From the NCBI RefSeq assembly GCF_017431965.1, contig NZ_JAFRKB010000027.1:1-64000 (forward strand): a stretch of 64,000 nt of DNA, given 5' to 3'. Of this stretch, positions 17,382-26,678 are shown one piece after another (the first letter of the stretch is position 1; each line of letters begins with the position of its first letter). Under the pieces are notes generated by a model that saw nothing but the letters and a program-made list of their open reading frames with translations, was not told the origin of the DNA and ran no database searches. Both the position numbers and the translations under genes were made by a program. The DNA comes from Methanobrevibacter sp. (lineage in GTDB: Archaea > Methanobacteriota > Methanobacteria > Methanobacteriales > Methanobacteriaceae).

Positions 17382-18248
17382 CTAAATCACCAGAAAAACA
17401 TTTTTTGTAAAAAGCATTATTATATCCCCATAGAAAATTGCAATCATCAGCCCCAAAAGGATTGAAGGAGTGAAAGGAAATGAAATCTTAACCGAAATCT
17501 GGTCTGAAATAAACCCCTGGTCAGATAAAATTTTTAATAGATACATCTCTTTGGCCGTTATCCCGCCGGCACTCTGAGACTTAAAATAAAATCGATAGTC
17601 CTCATCATCACTTCTATAGATTTTCAAATTGCCGTCAATCTCCATAATCAGCTCGCAAATGTAGTCATTGTTGAAATAATATTTATTGACAATAGCTCCC
17701 TCCTTTATATCCTTTACATAGATTAACCTGTTAAGTGTAGACTCTATTAAAATTTTAACGCTTGCTAAATTGAAAACATTAAATAACAAGTCCGAATTTT
17801 TTTTAAAAGCATTATTTTTAACTACCAGATACAAAACAAAAACGAGCAAAAATGGAAATGAAACCAGAACGCTGTTAATCACAACGCTGAATGAAAACGG
17901 ATAAATGGACAATTGAGGAAAAATATTCAAAAAGCCTATATTGAAGCCAAATGGTATTACTGAAGCAATCCCAGTGAATAGCTTAACATCACCCCCTCCC
18001 CAAATATTCAATTGCCACATCAAATAAGTTATAGTATATGTGATGCTTATTGAAATAATTGAAGATAAAATGAATTTAACGTTAGATGAAAACCATGCCA
18101 AAACAACGTTAGAAATCAGCCCGAAAAATAAAAGACTATATGTTAACCAGTTCGGAACAATACCCTTCCTAACATCAAAAATTGTGGCTAAAATACAAAA
18201 TAGAATTGTAATTATTATTTGAAACAAAAATATAAGACCATAATTCAT
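17382..18248 (-). CDS. A24 family prepilin peptidase
   Basis: A 288-residue membrane aspartic peptidase that removes class III signal peptides. The two catalytic aspartates are visible in ATIFDVRKGIVPNWLTY (near residue 25) and the GxGD motif NIWGGGDVKLF (near 87-90). The usual six-helix core is interrupted by a hydrophilic insertion of about 90 residues (about 165-255) before the last helix, longer than in minimal members. The next gene downstream encodes a class III signal peptide protein. Confidence 0.88.
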   Translation of the reverse strand: MNYGLIFLFQIIITILFCILATIFDVRKGIVPNWLTYSLLFFGLISNVVLAWFSSNVKFILSSIISISITYTITYLMWQLNIWGGGDVKLFTGIASVIPFGFNIGFLNIFPQLSIYPFSFSVVINSVLVSFPFLLVFVLYLVVKNNAFKKNSDLLFNVFNLASVKILIESTLNRLIYVKDIKEGAIVNKYYFNNDYICELIMEIDGNLKIYRSDDEDYRFYFKSQSAGGITAKEMYLLKILSDQGFISDQISVKISFPFTPSILLGLMIAIFYGDIIMLFTKNVFLVI

Positions 18249-18343
18249 GATAATAATCTTATAGGAACTATAATATTAATTAGATAGAAAATAAACTCGT
18301 AAAATTGATTTTATAATATAAAATTATATAAAAAAAGAAAAAA

Positions 18344-19945
18344 TTAATTTTTAGAATACTCATAAATAGCTTCTAAAAATGATTTGAATAATGGATGAGG
18401 CCTATTAGGTCTAGATTTAAATTCAGGATGGAATTGACAACCTATAGCCCATGGATGATTTGGCAATTCAATAATTTCAACTAAAAAGTCATCAGGACTG
18501 GTACCGGAAATTATTAAACCTTTATTCTGCAAATCTTCTCTATAATCGTTGTTGAATTCATATCTGTGCCTGTGGCGCTCTTCAATGTCCAATTCACCAT
18601 ATGCCTCATGGGTTTTAGTACCTTCAATGATTTTACAATCATAAGATCCCAAACGCATGGTTCCGCCCATATTTTTGATTTTCTTTTGTTCCTCCATCAT
18701 ATCGATAACAGGGAACTCCAAATTGTCGTCAAATTCTGAGCTGTTTGCATTAGGATATCCGTTTTTCCTTGCAAATTGAGTAACCATGGACTGCATTCCG
18801 AGACATATTCCGAATAAAGGCACATTATTCTCCATCGCATAATCGATTGCATCCAATTTGCCCTCAAATCCTCTTTCACCAAATCCGCCAGGGATCAAAA
18901 TTCCGTCAAAGTCCTTAAGGTCATTTTCATCCAATGATTCAACATCGGAACTTAAGAATTTGATGTTGGCCTTTACGCCAATGCTGGCAGCCGCATGAAG
19001 CAATGATTCGCGAATACTGATATAGGAATCTTCAAGCTCAACGTATTTTCCTACAATACCTATTGTAACTTGAGGGTCTGTAATTCTAAGAGAATCTACA
19101 ATTTCTCTCCATTCATCCAATTTAGAAGAATCCGGCTCAATATCCAAACCTATTCTATTAACAATCAACGAACCAATATTTTTTTCTTCCAAAACCAAAG
19201 GCACTTCATAAATTGTTCCAGCATCCGGAGTATTTACTACTGCCTTGAAGTCCACATCACAAAAGTGAGCCACTTTTGCCAAAAGAGCATCATCAATGTG
19301 AACTTGAGATCTACACACAATAACATCAGGATTTATACCGACACTTCTCAATTCCTTTGTAGAGTGCTGGGTTGGTTTGGTTTTGAATTCTCCAGCTGCA
19401 TTTAGGTAGGGAATAAATGTAACATGGACAAACATAACATTTTCACGGCCTTCCTCATTTCTGAGCTGCCTTAATGCTTCAAGGAAAGGTTGACTTTCAA
19501 TATCTCCAACTGTACCACCAAGTTCTACTAAAACCACATCATAATCAGAGCTTTCGGAATTTTCTCTAATCATTTCCTTGATTCTATTTGTAATATGTGG
19601 AATTACTTGAACACATTCTCCCAAGTATCCTCCTTCTCTTTCCTTGGCGATTACAGATTCATAAACTTTACCGGTAGTAATATTAGCTATTCCATCAAGT
19701 TCAACATCTAAAAATCTTTCGTAGTGACCAAGGTCCAAATCAGTTTCCATACCATCATGAGTTACAAACACCTCTCCATGCTGATATGGATTGAGTGTAC
19801 CTGAATCCCAGTTCAAATAAGGGTCTATTTTAATAGCTGAAACTTTCAAGCCGTATGACCTTAAAATTCTTCCCATAGATGCAGAGGTAATACCCTTACC
19901 TATGGAACTAACTACCCCACCAGTTATAATAATATATTTTGTCAG
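18344..19945 (-). CDS. pyrG: CTP synthase, apparent CTG start
   Basis: The enzyme converts UTP to CTP with glutamine-derived ammonia. The N-terminal synthetase domain carries IDPYLNWDSGTLNPYQHGEV. The C-terminal glutamine amidotransferase has the nucleophile loop GICLGMQ and the catalytic H-x-E in CQFHPEFKSR. The first ATG in frame (19876) would remove the essential P-loop. The frame before it encodes TKYIIITGGVVSSIGKGITS, the standard family start. No ATG, GTG or TTG precedes that segment before an upstream stop at 19967-19969. A CTG at 19943-19945 stands nine bases after AAGGAG. This gives 533 residues, the normal length. Confidence 0.93.
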   Translation of the reverse strand: MTKYIIITGGVVSSIGKGITSASMGRILRSYGLKVSAIKIDPYLNWDSGTLNPYQHGEVFVTHDGMETDLDLGHYERFLDVELDGIANITTGKVYESVIAKEREGGYLGECVQVIPHITNRIKEMIRENSESSDYDVVLVELGGTVGDIESQPFLEALRQLRNEEGRENVMFVHVTFIPYLNAAGEFKTKPTQHSTKELRSVGINPDVIVCRSQVHIDDALLAKVAHFCDVDFKAVVNTPDAGTIYEVPLVLEEKNIGSLIVNRIGLDIEPDSSKLDEWREIVDSLRITDPQVTIGIVGKYVELEDSYISIRESLLHAAASIGVKANIKFLSSDVESLDENDLKDFDGILIPGGFGERGFEGKLDAIDYAMENNVPLFGICLGMQSMVTQFARKNGYPNANSSEFDDNLEFPVIDMMEEQKKIKNMGGTMRLGSYDCKIIEGTKTHEAYGELDIEERHRHRYEFNNDYREDLQNKGLIISGTSPDDFLVEIIELPNHPWAIGCQFHPEFKSRPNRPHPLFKSFLEAIYEYSKN

Positions 19946-20042
19946 ATAAATCCTCTCCTTGTTGAGTTAAATACATTTATAATTTTAGTTTTTTATGATA
20001 TATAAAAATTTAATTAAACTTATAAAAAAAAGGAAAAATTAG

Positions 20043-20432
20043 TTACCTACTATTTTTCCAATGATACAGTTTATTTGAAATAGACCTTCCGGTTTCATTA
20101 AACTGATACTGTCCGCTATCACCATAACTTGCAAAATGGGATTCCGGTGAAAACTCAAAGCAGGAATCCCCCGGACCTTCTGTAGGATAACCTTTTCTGC
20201 AAATCATACCATGGGAAGCTCCATAAGGACTTACAGACCAGAATGTACAGTTTAAACAAATTTCATCCCCATTGTTTATCATTGAGTCATAATCCACTTC
20301 TTCAAATCCAAATGATTCATTATCACCATATGAATCATCACTGCAGTCTAAATCTGAATCATCCATAAACTGCATGCATTCATCGCAATAATTATCTTCA
20401 TCAAGCTCATTTCCGCAATTAGGACATCTCAC
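20043..20432 (-). CDS. Zinc-ribbon and cysteine-rich protein, unknown function
   Basis: A 129-residue acidic protein. The N-terminus has a zinc ribbon with CPNC (3-6) and CDEC (16-19). An aspartate-rich linker follows, then a second cysteine cluster (CLNCTFW, CRKGYPTEGPGDSCFEF) around residues 60-95. No known family is recognised. The second half resembles small archaeal proteins with a conserved C-x-x-C...C...C pattern and might bind zinc or an iron-sulfur cluster. Its ATG follows the esterase stop by about 10 bp. Confidence 0.7.
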   Translation of the reverse strand: MRCPNCGNELDEDNYCDECMQFMDDSDLDCSDDSYGDNESFGFEEVDYDSMINNGDEICLNCTFWSVSPYGASHGMICRKGYPTEGPGDSCFEFSPESHFASYGDSGQYQFNETGRSISNKLYHWKNSR

Positions 20433-20441
20433 AATATCACC

Positions 20442-21218
20442 CTAAATCAATGTTTTAATGAATTCCTTACTATATTTATCACAGAATTCCCAGGTATGTT
20501 CCCCTTCATCGCCAATGAAAGTGGCATCAATATTTTTACTATTTAAAAACCTATAGAAATCTGCATTTTTTTCAAACAGAAAATCGTCAATGCCACAGGC
20601 CATAAAAATATCCGGAATATCCTCGCAGTTTTCAATCAATGCTTTCGGATCCATATCAGAACCTTTCAGTTTGTTTAAATCCCCGAAGATAGATTCATAA
20701 AATTGTCTTGAGCGCAGGACATTGGTGTCATCTGTGTAGTTTATAATCTCATCAGTTATCAATGCGGCTGAAATCATTCCTATTTTGGAGAAATTTTGTG
20801 AGTATTTCAAACCGTTTCGAATGGCTCCATATCCCCCCATGGAAAAGCCTGCAATAAATGTGTCTTCCCTCTTATGAGATAACGGGAATATGTTTCTTGT
20901 AATGTCAAGAAGTTCCTGGCCAACATACTCGCCATAATAGGCATGAGCCTGTTCGTTGTCAACATAAAAACTGTTTTCACCGCACGGTATCACAATGGCT
21001 ATCCCATTGTCCTCAGCAAATTTCTGAATTGAAGTGTTTGCCAGGAAAATGTCATCGCTGCCGTACAAACCATGAAGCAGATATAATGTCTTGTAAGGCT
21101 GCGGAACGATTTCCTCTGTGTCCTGCAGGAAATGAATATTGTCCGCCGGCAAAATTACACTTATTGTTGTTCTTCTCTGTAAGCTTTTACACTTTATATC
21201 TCCCCTAAACAATACCAT
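20442..21218 (-). CDS. Alpha/beta-hydrolase esterase (tributyrin esterase type)
   Basis: A 258-residue esterase D-like hydrolase. The nucleophile elbow GFSMGGYGAIRNG (Ser near 124), the acid in CGIDDFLFEK (near 213) and the histidine in EGEHTWEFCD (near 240) give a complete triad. YLLHGLYGSDDIF (near 45-57) forms the oxyanion region. No signal peptide is seen, so it is cytoplasmic. The natural substrate is unknown; relatives hydrolyse short acyl esters or S-formylglutathione. The ATG follows AGGTG. The gene sits 8 bp downstream of a GNAT gene. Confidence 0.87.
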   Translation of the reverse strand: MVLFRGDIKCKSLQRRTTISVILPADNIHFLQDTEEIVPQPYKTLYLLHGLYGSDDIFLANTSIQKFAEDNGIAIVIPCGENSFYVDNEQAHAYYGEYVGQELLDITRNIFPLSHKREDTFIAGFSMGGYGAIRNGLKYSQNFSKIGMISAALITDEIINYTDDTNVLRSRQFYESIFGDLNKLKGSDMDPKALIENCEDIPDIFMACGIDDFLFEKNADFYRFLNSKNIDATFIGDEGEHTWEFCDKYSKEFIKTLI

Positions 21219-21226
21219 CTAAACAC

Positions 21227-21634
21227 CTATGTCCATAAATCAGTGATGAAAAGCGGACTGGCATCATCAGCCTTTTCAAATCCGCAATTTTCGTAAAATC
21301 CAACTTCCTCATCGTATCCTACGACGACTATTCTTAGATAATCCCTGTAAATATCTTTAACCTTATTAACTAAATGCTTTCCTATTCCCCTGTCCTGGTA
21401 TTCAGGCCTCACAAGCAAATAATGAACGTATGCAGTCATGATTCCATCATCCATTGCACAAATCATGCCCACCAATTTGTCCCCATCCCATGCGGAGATT
21501 ACGGTTTCAAAGTTTCTCATAGCTATTTGAAGCTTGTCCGGAAAATGTCCTGAAGACCATTCAACAGATAAAAACAGATCTTTTAAATCCTCTTTTTCAA
21601 ATTCATGAATCTCTTTATATACAATTTCTGTCAC
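21227..21634 (-). CDS. GNAT family N-acetyltransferase
   Basis: A 135-residue acetyl-CoA-dependent acetyltransferase. The acetyl-CoA binding loop is clear in VRPEYQDRGIGKHLVNKV (about 82-99), and the C-terminal EVGFYENCGFEKAD matches the GNAT beta-6/alpha-4 region. The gene starts with GTG that shares one base with the stop of the MATE gene upstream, showing translational coupling. The substrate is not predictable. Confidence 0.88.
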   Translation of the reverse strand: MTEIVYKEIHEFEKEDLKDLFLSVEWSSGHFPDKLQIAMRNFETVISAWDGDKLVGMICAMDDGIMTAYVHYLLVRPEYQDRGIGKHLVNKVKDIYRDYLRIVVVGYDEEVGFYENCGFEKADDASPLFITDLWT

Positions 21635-22989
21635 TAAACCACCCTATATTCCGTCCATTTGTTTGAGAAATATCTGTAAACATAAATTCCCGCTCGCACA
21701 TACCAATCTATAAACATAGCTATCCAGGTTCCAAATACTCCGATTCCCATCCAATCTGCAATAACATAGGATAATCCTATTCTACATATAAACATTACCG
21801 CAAGGCTAATATACATTACTGACTTTGAATCTCCCGCACCTCTGAATGTTGAAGGCAGGGTAAATGATATTGGCCAAATTATGATTGCAAAAATACCATG
21901 CCAGATTACCATTTCAGTTGTCATTGCAGCAGTTTGAGCAGATAAATTATAAATTCCCAATATAAACGGCAATCCTGCAAAAATCAGCAGATTTATGAAA
22001 ATGTGCGAAACGATTACAATAATCAGACATTTCTTGTTATAATATCTTGCCTGTTCATAGTCATTAGCACCGACACATCTTGAAATGACCGCAGTCAATC
22101 CCAGATTAATTGCAAAACCGGGTAAAACTGAAAATATTCCAATGGCGTATCCTACTGAATTTGCAGCTATCGCCATTGTTCCGAATGTTGAAACCAGACT
22201 TAAAACCAACACTCTTCCCAATTGGAACAGTCCATTTTCCACACCATATGGAATGCCAACCTGCAATACCTTTTTAAGGATTTTAATGTCAAATTTGTGT
22301 TTTAAGGTTCTTTTGATATGCAATTTATAATCTTCATCAACAACAAAGTATAAAATCAAAATTGCAGATAATGCCCTTGATATTACTGTCGGAATAGCTA
22401 CTCCACGCACGTCCCAACCCAAATAATAAATGCAAATGGCATTACCAATAACATTTAAGACATCACATACAAGCAAGATATTCATCGGCAGTGATGCATT
22501 ATTGGTTGTTCTGAAAATGGCTGCTCCTGCATTGTAAATTGCCAAAAATGGAATTGACAATGCAACAATATATAAATATATCTCGGCATTTGCCCAAACG
22601 TCCGCTTCAATCTGGCCAAACAAAAGCCCGATTAAAACTTGCCTTAAGATAATTACCGCAATCATCAAGACTGTAGACAAAATTGTGGAAAACCATACAA
22701 GTTGCGTTGCGGAGTTCTGCGCTTTGTCAACCTGATTGTCACCTAAGTATTGGCCCGCTACAACGGCACCCCCTGTTGCCAAAGCGGAAAACGAGAAAAT
22801 GACAAGCTGAATTAAAAAATCAACTAAAGAAACTCCCGAAATGGCCGCTTCACCTAGAGATGCAACCATTATGGAGTCGGCTAGGCCGACACAGAATTCC
22901 AAAGCATATTCTATTAAAAGAGGAATAAATAAAGCAAGTAATGCTCTATTTGAATAAATATAACCTTCAGGAGTTTTGAATATATTCAT
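21634..22989 (-). CDS. MATE family efflux transporter
   Basis: A 451-residue membrane protein with about twelve helices in two MatE halves, typical of Na+ or H+ driven exporters of drugs and other cationic compounds. Characteristic segments are GLADSIMVASLGEAAISGVSL in the first helices, ATGGAVVAGQYLGD near residue 80 and PSTFRGAGDSKSVMY near 377. It lies between a flavoprotein gene (3 bp upstream) and a GNAT gene (1 bp overlap), forming a tight four- or five-gene unit with the esterase. Confidence 0.92.
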   Translation of the reverse strand: MNIFKTPEGYIYSNRALLALFIPLLIEYALEFCVGLADSIMVASLGEAAISGVSLVDFLIQLVIFSFSALATGGAVVAGQYLGDNQVDKAQNSATQLVWFSTILSTVLMIAVIILRQVLIGLLFGQIEADVWANAEIYLYIVALSIPFLAIYNAGAAIFRTTNNASLPMNILLVCDVLNVIGNAICIYYLGWDVRGVAIPTVISRALSAILILYFVVDEDYKLHIKRTLKHKFDIKILKKVLQVGIPYGVENGLFQLGRVLVLSLVSTFGTMAIAANSVGYAIGIFSVLPGFAINLGLTAVISRCVGANDYEQARYYNKKCLIIVIVSHIFINLLIFAGLPFILGIYNLSAQTAAMTTEMVIWHGIFAIIIWPISFTLPSTFRGAGDSKSVMYISLAVMFICRIGLSYVIADWMGIGVFGTWIAMFIDWYVRAGIYVYRYFSNKWTEYRVV

Positions 22990-22992
22990 AAT

Positions 22993-23628
22993 TTATCTAA
23001 TGAAGTTTGTACGTGCTTTAGGCTCTTCTTCCAAAGTCAGTCCACTTTCAACACCAGCTTCAATGCATTTCAAGAAAAATGCCATATTGCGGCCCAATTG
23101 CCTCATTGTGGATAAGCCTTCTTCATCCTGAAGCACTTCTTCCGGAGTGTTTCCATGAACCATATTCCAATAGTAAGATGAAATGATTGGCATGCAGGAG
23201 ATTCCCAGGTATTTAATCAATTGGTCATAAGTTGAGGTTGTGCCCGCACGTCTTGCAGAGCATACTACTGCCCCAGGCTTGTTTTTGAATGCATTTGCAC
23301 CGTCACCATGGGAGTTTGAGTAAAATGCCCTATCCAAGAATGAAACCATTGACCCGTTTGCACCAGCATAATATACCGGTGAGCCGAATACAAATCCATC
23401 CGCATCATATGCCTTTTTGACAAACTCGTTTACGACATCATTGTCAAATGTGCATTGGCCTTTTTCACCGCATTTCATACAGGCAATGCAGCCGGTAATA
23501 GGTTTTGTCTTAATCCAGAATATTTCTGTTTCAATATCATTTTCATTCAAAGTCTTTGCAACTTCACTTAAAGCAGTATAGGTACAACCCTCTTTGTGAG
23601 GGCTGCCGTTAACCAATATAACTTTCAT
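22993..23628 (-). CDS. Flavodoxin-fold NADPH-dependent FMN reductase
   Basis: A 211-residue flavoprotein with the FMN phosphate loop NGSPHKEGCTYTAL near residues 5-18. A cysteine cluster CIACMKCGEKGQC (about 47-59) marks the iron-sulfur flavoprotein group. GFVFGSPVYYAGANGSM (about 80-96) forms the flavin-binding loop. I chose the ATG at 23628, preceded by GGAG. The longer frame to 23646 adds six residues of overlap with the gene before it. It is probably a cytoplasmic electron carrier or reductase. Confidence 0.87.
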   Translation of the reverse strand: MKVILVNGSPHKEGCTYTALSEVAKTLNENDIETEIFWIKTKPITGCIACMKCGEKGQCTFDNDVVNEFVKKAYDADGFVFGSPVYYAGANGSMVSFLDRAFYSNSHGDGANAFKNKPGAVVCSARRAGTTSTYDQLIKYLGISCMPIISSYYWNMVHGNTPEEVLQDEEGLSTMRQLGRNMAFFLKCIEAGVESGLTLEEEPKARTNFIR

Positions 23629-23629
23629 T

Positions 23630-24841
23630 TTAATAATCTCCATCAATTAATCTTTGAACCAGGAAATGACCTTTTTTAAATTCAAGTGAACCCTTTTTAA
23701 CACCTTCCTCATCAAAGGATTCGCATTCATCACCTTCACGTGCAGAATCATAAATAACAAGAGGCACATCATCACGGGTATGTGTTCCGACACTGATTGG
23801 GGTCGGATGGTCCGGCAAAATTGCCGCCCTGAAGTCTTCACCTTCCAAACTTTCAATTATAGGCCCGACAATAAACTCGTCGATTCTTTCAATGGCCTTT
23901 ACTTTCTCTTCGATATTTTGGGCATGTCCCGCTTCATCAGGAGCTTCTATATGAATCAACAATAAATCTGTCTCTTTTAAGGCTTCAATTCCATATTCGC
24001 CTTTTTTTTTGTAATCAGTATCAAAGTATGCAGTTGCTCCAGGCACGTTTACAATGTTCATACCTGCGAAGTTTCCAATCCCCCTAAGCAAGTCAACACC
24101 TGTGATTACTGAAGCGGTTATTCCGTAAGTTTCTTCAAAGTTAGGCAATTTAGGTGTTACGCCTTGACTCCATAGCCATACCATATTTGCAGGTATATCT
24201 CTTTTTTGATTAACTTCAGCATCTTTAAGGTACTCTTTTGACTCAAACATGATTTGTTGGATTTCTCTAGCCAGTTCACAGTCTCCAAATAAATTATCAA
24301 CTAGCTTTTCACCAACCATGTCATGAGGAGGGACTGTTCTGATGCTAGATAAGACCTTTGCCTCCTCTACACTGTCACAGGAGTAGATAAATAAATGCCT
24401 ATAGCTTACTCCAGTATAGAACTTACCCTTAAAATCAGGATATTTTTCTGCAAAATAATCGTTTAATCCTTTCAACAATTCATCAGCTTCTTCAGTTGAA
24501 ATATGGCCTGCATTAAAGTCATCCATTTCACCATTTTCACTGTATATTGTATTGCATCTGAATATCACATCACAGGGAGTTGTTGGAATTCCTTCACTGC
24601 CCGCTTCAAGAGGTCCTCGACCGGTATAGTAACAGGCGGGATTGAATCCGAAAATGCTCATATTTGCCACATCAGAACCTGGATCATATTGCTCCGGAAC
24701 ATTGTTTGTAAATCCTCCAAAACCACCTTTGGCAAGTTTGTCAATGTTTGGAGTTTTTGCCGCCATCAAAGGAGTTTTTCCATCCAATTCATCTAAAGGG
24801 TAATCGCTTGACCCGTCAGGGATAAAAATTACGTATTTCAT
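23630..24841 (-). CDS. apgM: 2,3-bisphosphoglycerate-independent phosphoglycerate mutase, archaeal type
   Basis: The enzyme interconverts 3- and 2-phosphoglycerate in gluconeogenesis. The 403-residue protein is of the archaeal ApgM class in the alkaline phosphatase superfamily. Metal-site motifs are IPDGSSDYPL (near 7-16), the catalytic serine region DVANMSIFGF (near 58-67), HIEAPDEAGH (near 293) and DHPTPISVGTHT (near 346-357). Hom lies 33 bp upstream on the same strand. In methanogens related enzymes can also serve serine/threonine routes, but the mutase role is the safest call. Confidence 0.93.
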   Translation of the reverse strand: MKYVIFIPDGSSDYPLDELDGKTPLMAAKTPNIDKLAKGGFGGFTNNVPEQYDPGSDVANMSIFGFNPACYYTGRGPLEAGSEGIPTTPCDVIFRCNTIYSENGEMDDFNAGHISTEEADELLKGLNDYFAEKYPDFKGKFYTGVSYRHLFIYSCDSVEEAKVLSSIRTVPPHDMVGEKLVDNLFGDCELAREIQQIMFESKEYLKDAEVNQKRDIPANMVWLWSQGVTPKLPNFEETYGITASVITGVDLLRGIGNFAGMNIVNVPGATAYFDTDYKKKGEYGIEALKETDLLLIHIEAPDEAGHAQNIEEKVKAIERIDEFIVGPIIESLEGEDFRAAILPDHPTPISVGTHTRDDVPLVIYDSAREGDECESFDEEGVKKGSLEFKKGHFLVQRLIDGDY

Positions 24842-24874
24842 GTTATCAAAAAAAGTAAAAAAAAAAATAATTAA

Positions 24875-25894
24875 TTAGTTTTTGTTTTTCAAAATACTAA
24901 TTAAGTCAGTCAACATCGCAGAAGCGGTTTCAAGTGAACCTGCTCCAAGTCCTATTACAGATACCTCATCAGCCAAGTCAGTTTTGACTGTAGCCATGTT
25001 TAAGGTTCCGCTTACGTCATAGGAACTTCCCCTTTTAACCAAACGAGGGGATACCTGTAAGTTTTCAGGAGATACTTCAGCTATCAATTTGATTAGATAA
25101 TCATCTTTTTTAGCCAGTTCAATAGCTTGTGCATTTATATTTGAAATGCCCTCTACCTTAACGTCACTGTAAGTCGCATCAATTCCCAAAAGTGAATTGG
25201 CTAAAATTACAGTTTTACAGGCCGCATCAATACCTTCGACATCCTGGGTTGGATCAGTTTCAGCTATTCCAAGCTCCTGTGATTCCTTTAAAATGACTTC
25301 ATAGTCGGAACCTTCAGAGGTCATTCTTGATAGGATGTAATTTGTAGTACCGTTCAGGATACCTTTAATTGACTTGATTTCACATGATGCCAATGTATCC
25401 CTTGTGAAATTAATAATCGGCATTGAACCGCCGACACTGGCTTCATATTTAAATTCAACTCCTGCCTTTTCGGCAGCTCCAACAACTTCCTTGAATTTGA
25501 GTGCCAAGTGTCCTTTATTTGATGTCACAACATCTTTACCCTGTTCAAATGCCTTGAGTGTTAATGACAATGCAGGTTCTGCATCTTTAATATTTGTAGG
25601 AGTTGCTTCTATAAGACAATCATATTCAACAGCATCCAAAACATCCAAACCATTAGTATCGCATCCGAATTCAGGATAAGCGGATAATTTTCCTTCATTC
25701 TTTTTAGTTTCAACAAGTAGTTTCTCATCCAATCCATCCTGTGATATTGCAGATGTAGATGAGTCGGCAGCTGCAACTACTTTAACAGCCACTCCGGTTT
25801 TATCTTTAATTAAATCTTTCTTCATGGAAATTGCATTGGCTACACCTTGACCTACTGAACCAAATCCCATGATAATGACTTTGCATTCATCCAT
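24875..25894 (-). CDS. hom: Homoserine dehydrogenase
   Basis: The enzyme reduces aspartate semialdehyde to homoserine for threonine and methionine synthesis. The NAD(P) loop [13 protein letters not shown] lies near the N-terminus and the catalytic domain shows [17 protein letters not shown] and [15 protein letters not shown] (about 157-195). There is no C-terminal ACT domain of its own (about 339 residues). A separate ACT-domain protein is encoded immediately upstream and likely takes the regulatory role. The ATG at 25894 is preferred because GTGA stands just before it; a GTG at 25903 is the alternative. Confidence 0.93.
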   Translation of the reverse strand: MDECKVIIMGFGSVGQGVANAISMKKDLIKDKTGVAVKVVAAADSSTSAISQDGLDEKLLVETKKNEGKLSAYPEFGCDTNGLDVLDAVEYDCLIEATPTNIKDAEPALSLTLKAFEQGKDVVTSNKGHLALKFKEVVGAAEKAGVEFKYEASVGGSMPIINFTRDTLASCEIKSIKGILNGTTNYILSRMTSEGSDYEVILKESQELGIAETDPTQDVEGIDAACKTVILANSLLGIDATYSDVKVEGISNINAQAIELAKKDDYLIKLIAEVSPENLQVSPRLVKRGSSYDVSGTLNMATVKTDLADEVSVIGLGAGSLETASAMLTDLISILKNKN

Positions 25895-25903
25895 AATAAT
25901 CAC

Positions 25904-26389
25904 TTAAACTTCATTAATAACTAATAACTCTTTTTCTTCGGCAATTTCTGCAATTCTATCAAATACAGCTTTCTTCAAACCAACATCAGCTTCAATATTA
26001 ATCAGTGCAGTAGACTTTTCTTCACCATTCAATTTAATATCGAATGCCACTATTACAACACCGTCAAGCGCATTGATTCTATCCATGGTGTCCCTTAAAT
26101 CCTGATCGACAATATGGCCGAATAAAATAGTAGTTATCTTTTCTTTTTTGACAACACCATCCATTTCAATAATGGTGAATCCTAACTCTTCAAACTTATT
26201 AACTATATTTTTAAGGTCTTCATGTTCTCCTTCCAAAGTAAGTTGAACTGGAACCCTACCATCATCATTTTTATAGTCCCTTTTGTGGATAATAGTTACT
26301 AAATTGACACCAATAGTACTGATTGGTTCCAATACTTTAACTAATTGTCCAGGAGCATCTAAAAGTTCTAGAACTAAGTTAATTCTCAT
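25904..26389 (-). CDS. ACT domain protein, probable allosteric partner of Hom
   Basis: A protein of about 161 residues with an N-terminal ACT domain (RINLVLELLDAPGQLVKVLE, about 1-75) and a second ACT-like half (TTILFGHIVDQDLRDTMDRI, about 85-160). ACT domains bind amino acids to regulate enzymes. The gene ends directly before hom and starts behind GAGTGA. Because this Hom lacks its own ACT domain, the pair probably forms a split threonine-sensitive enzyme. The context supports this; ligand and contact are inferred. Confidence 0.87.
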   Translation of the reverse strand: MRINLVLELLDAPGQLVKVLEPISTIGVNLVTIIHKRDYKNDDGRVPVQLTLEGEHEDLKNIVNKFEELGFTIIEMDGVVKKEKITTILFGHIVDQDLRDTMDRINALDGVVIVAFDIKLNGEEKSTALINIEADVGLKKAVFDRIAEIAEEKELLVINEV

Positions 26390-26400
26390 ATAAATCACTC

Positions 26401-26616
26401 TTAATTAGTCCATTCTGCAATTTTAACTTTGAGATTTCCATCTTTATCAATATTAGCATTTCTCAATATTTTTTCCGGATTTTTCTCATGAGATTCATCT
26501 TCACGGGTTAAATTTAAATTATCGGTAATATACCAGGTTTCATCTGAATCCGGAATATCTTCCAAGATTTTTGAGAATTTTTCTATAATTTCTTCGGCAT
26601 CTTTTTCGATTGTCAT
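26401..26616 (-). CDS. Small acidic protein, GatC-like
   Basis: A 71-residue protein upstream of the ACT gene and 11 bp from it. The N-terminal helix EKDAEEIIEKFSKILEDIPD and the middle segment ETWYITDNLNLTRED resemble the small archaeal proteins annotated as aminoacyl-tRNA amidotransferase subunit C (GatC). The end AEWTN lacks a strong functional motif. It heads the unit with the ACT gene and hom. The GatC-like label is tentative, and in this context it may simply be a partner of the Hom complex. Confidence 0.5.
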   Translation of the reverse strand: MTIEKDAEEIIEKFSKILEDIPDSDETWYITDNLNLTREDESHEKNPEKILRNANIDKDGNLKVKIAEWTN

Positions 26617-26678
26617 AAATTAAACTCCTTAAATATTAATTAATAATATATTTATTATGTTTTTTAATATTAATAAAG

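Noticed and set aside
18344-19876. CTP synthase starting at the first ATG (510 residues)
   Set aside because: It would lack the conserved P-loop; the sequence before it continues the family start behind a strong ribosome site.
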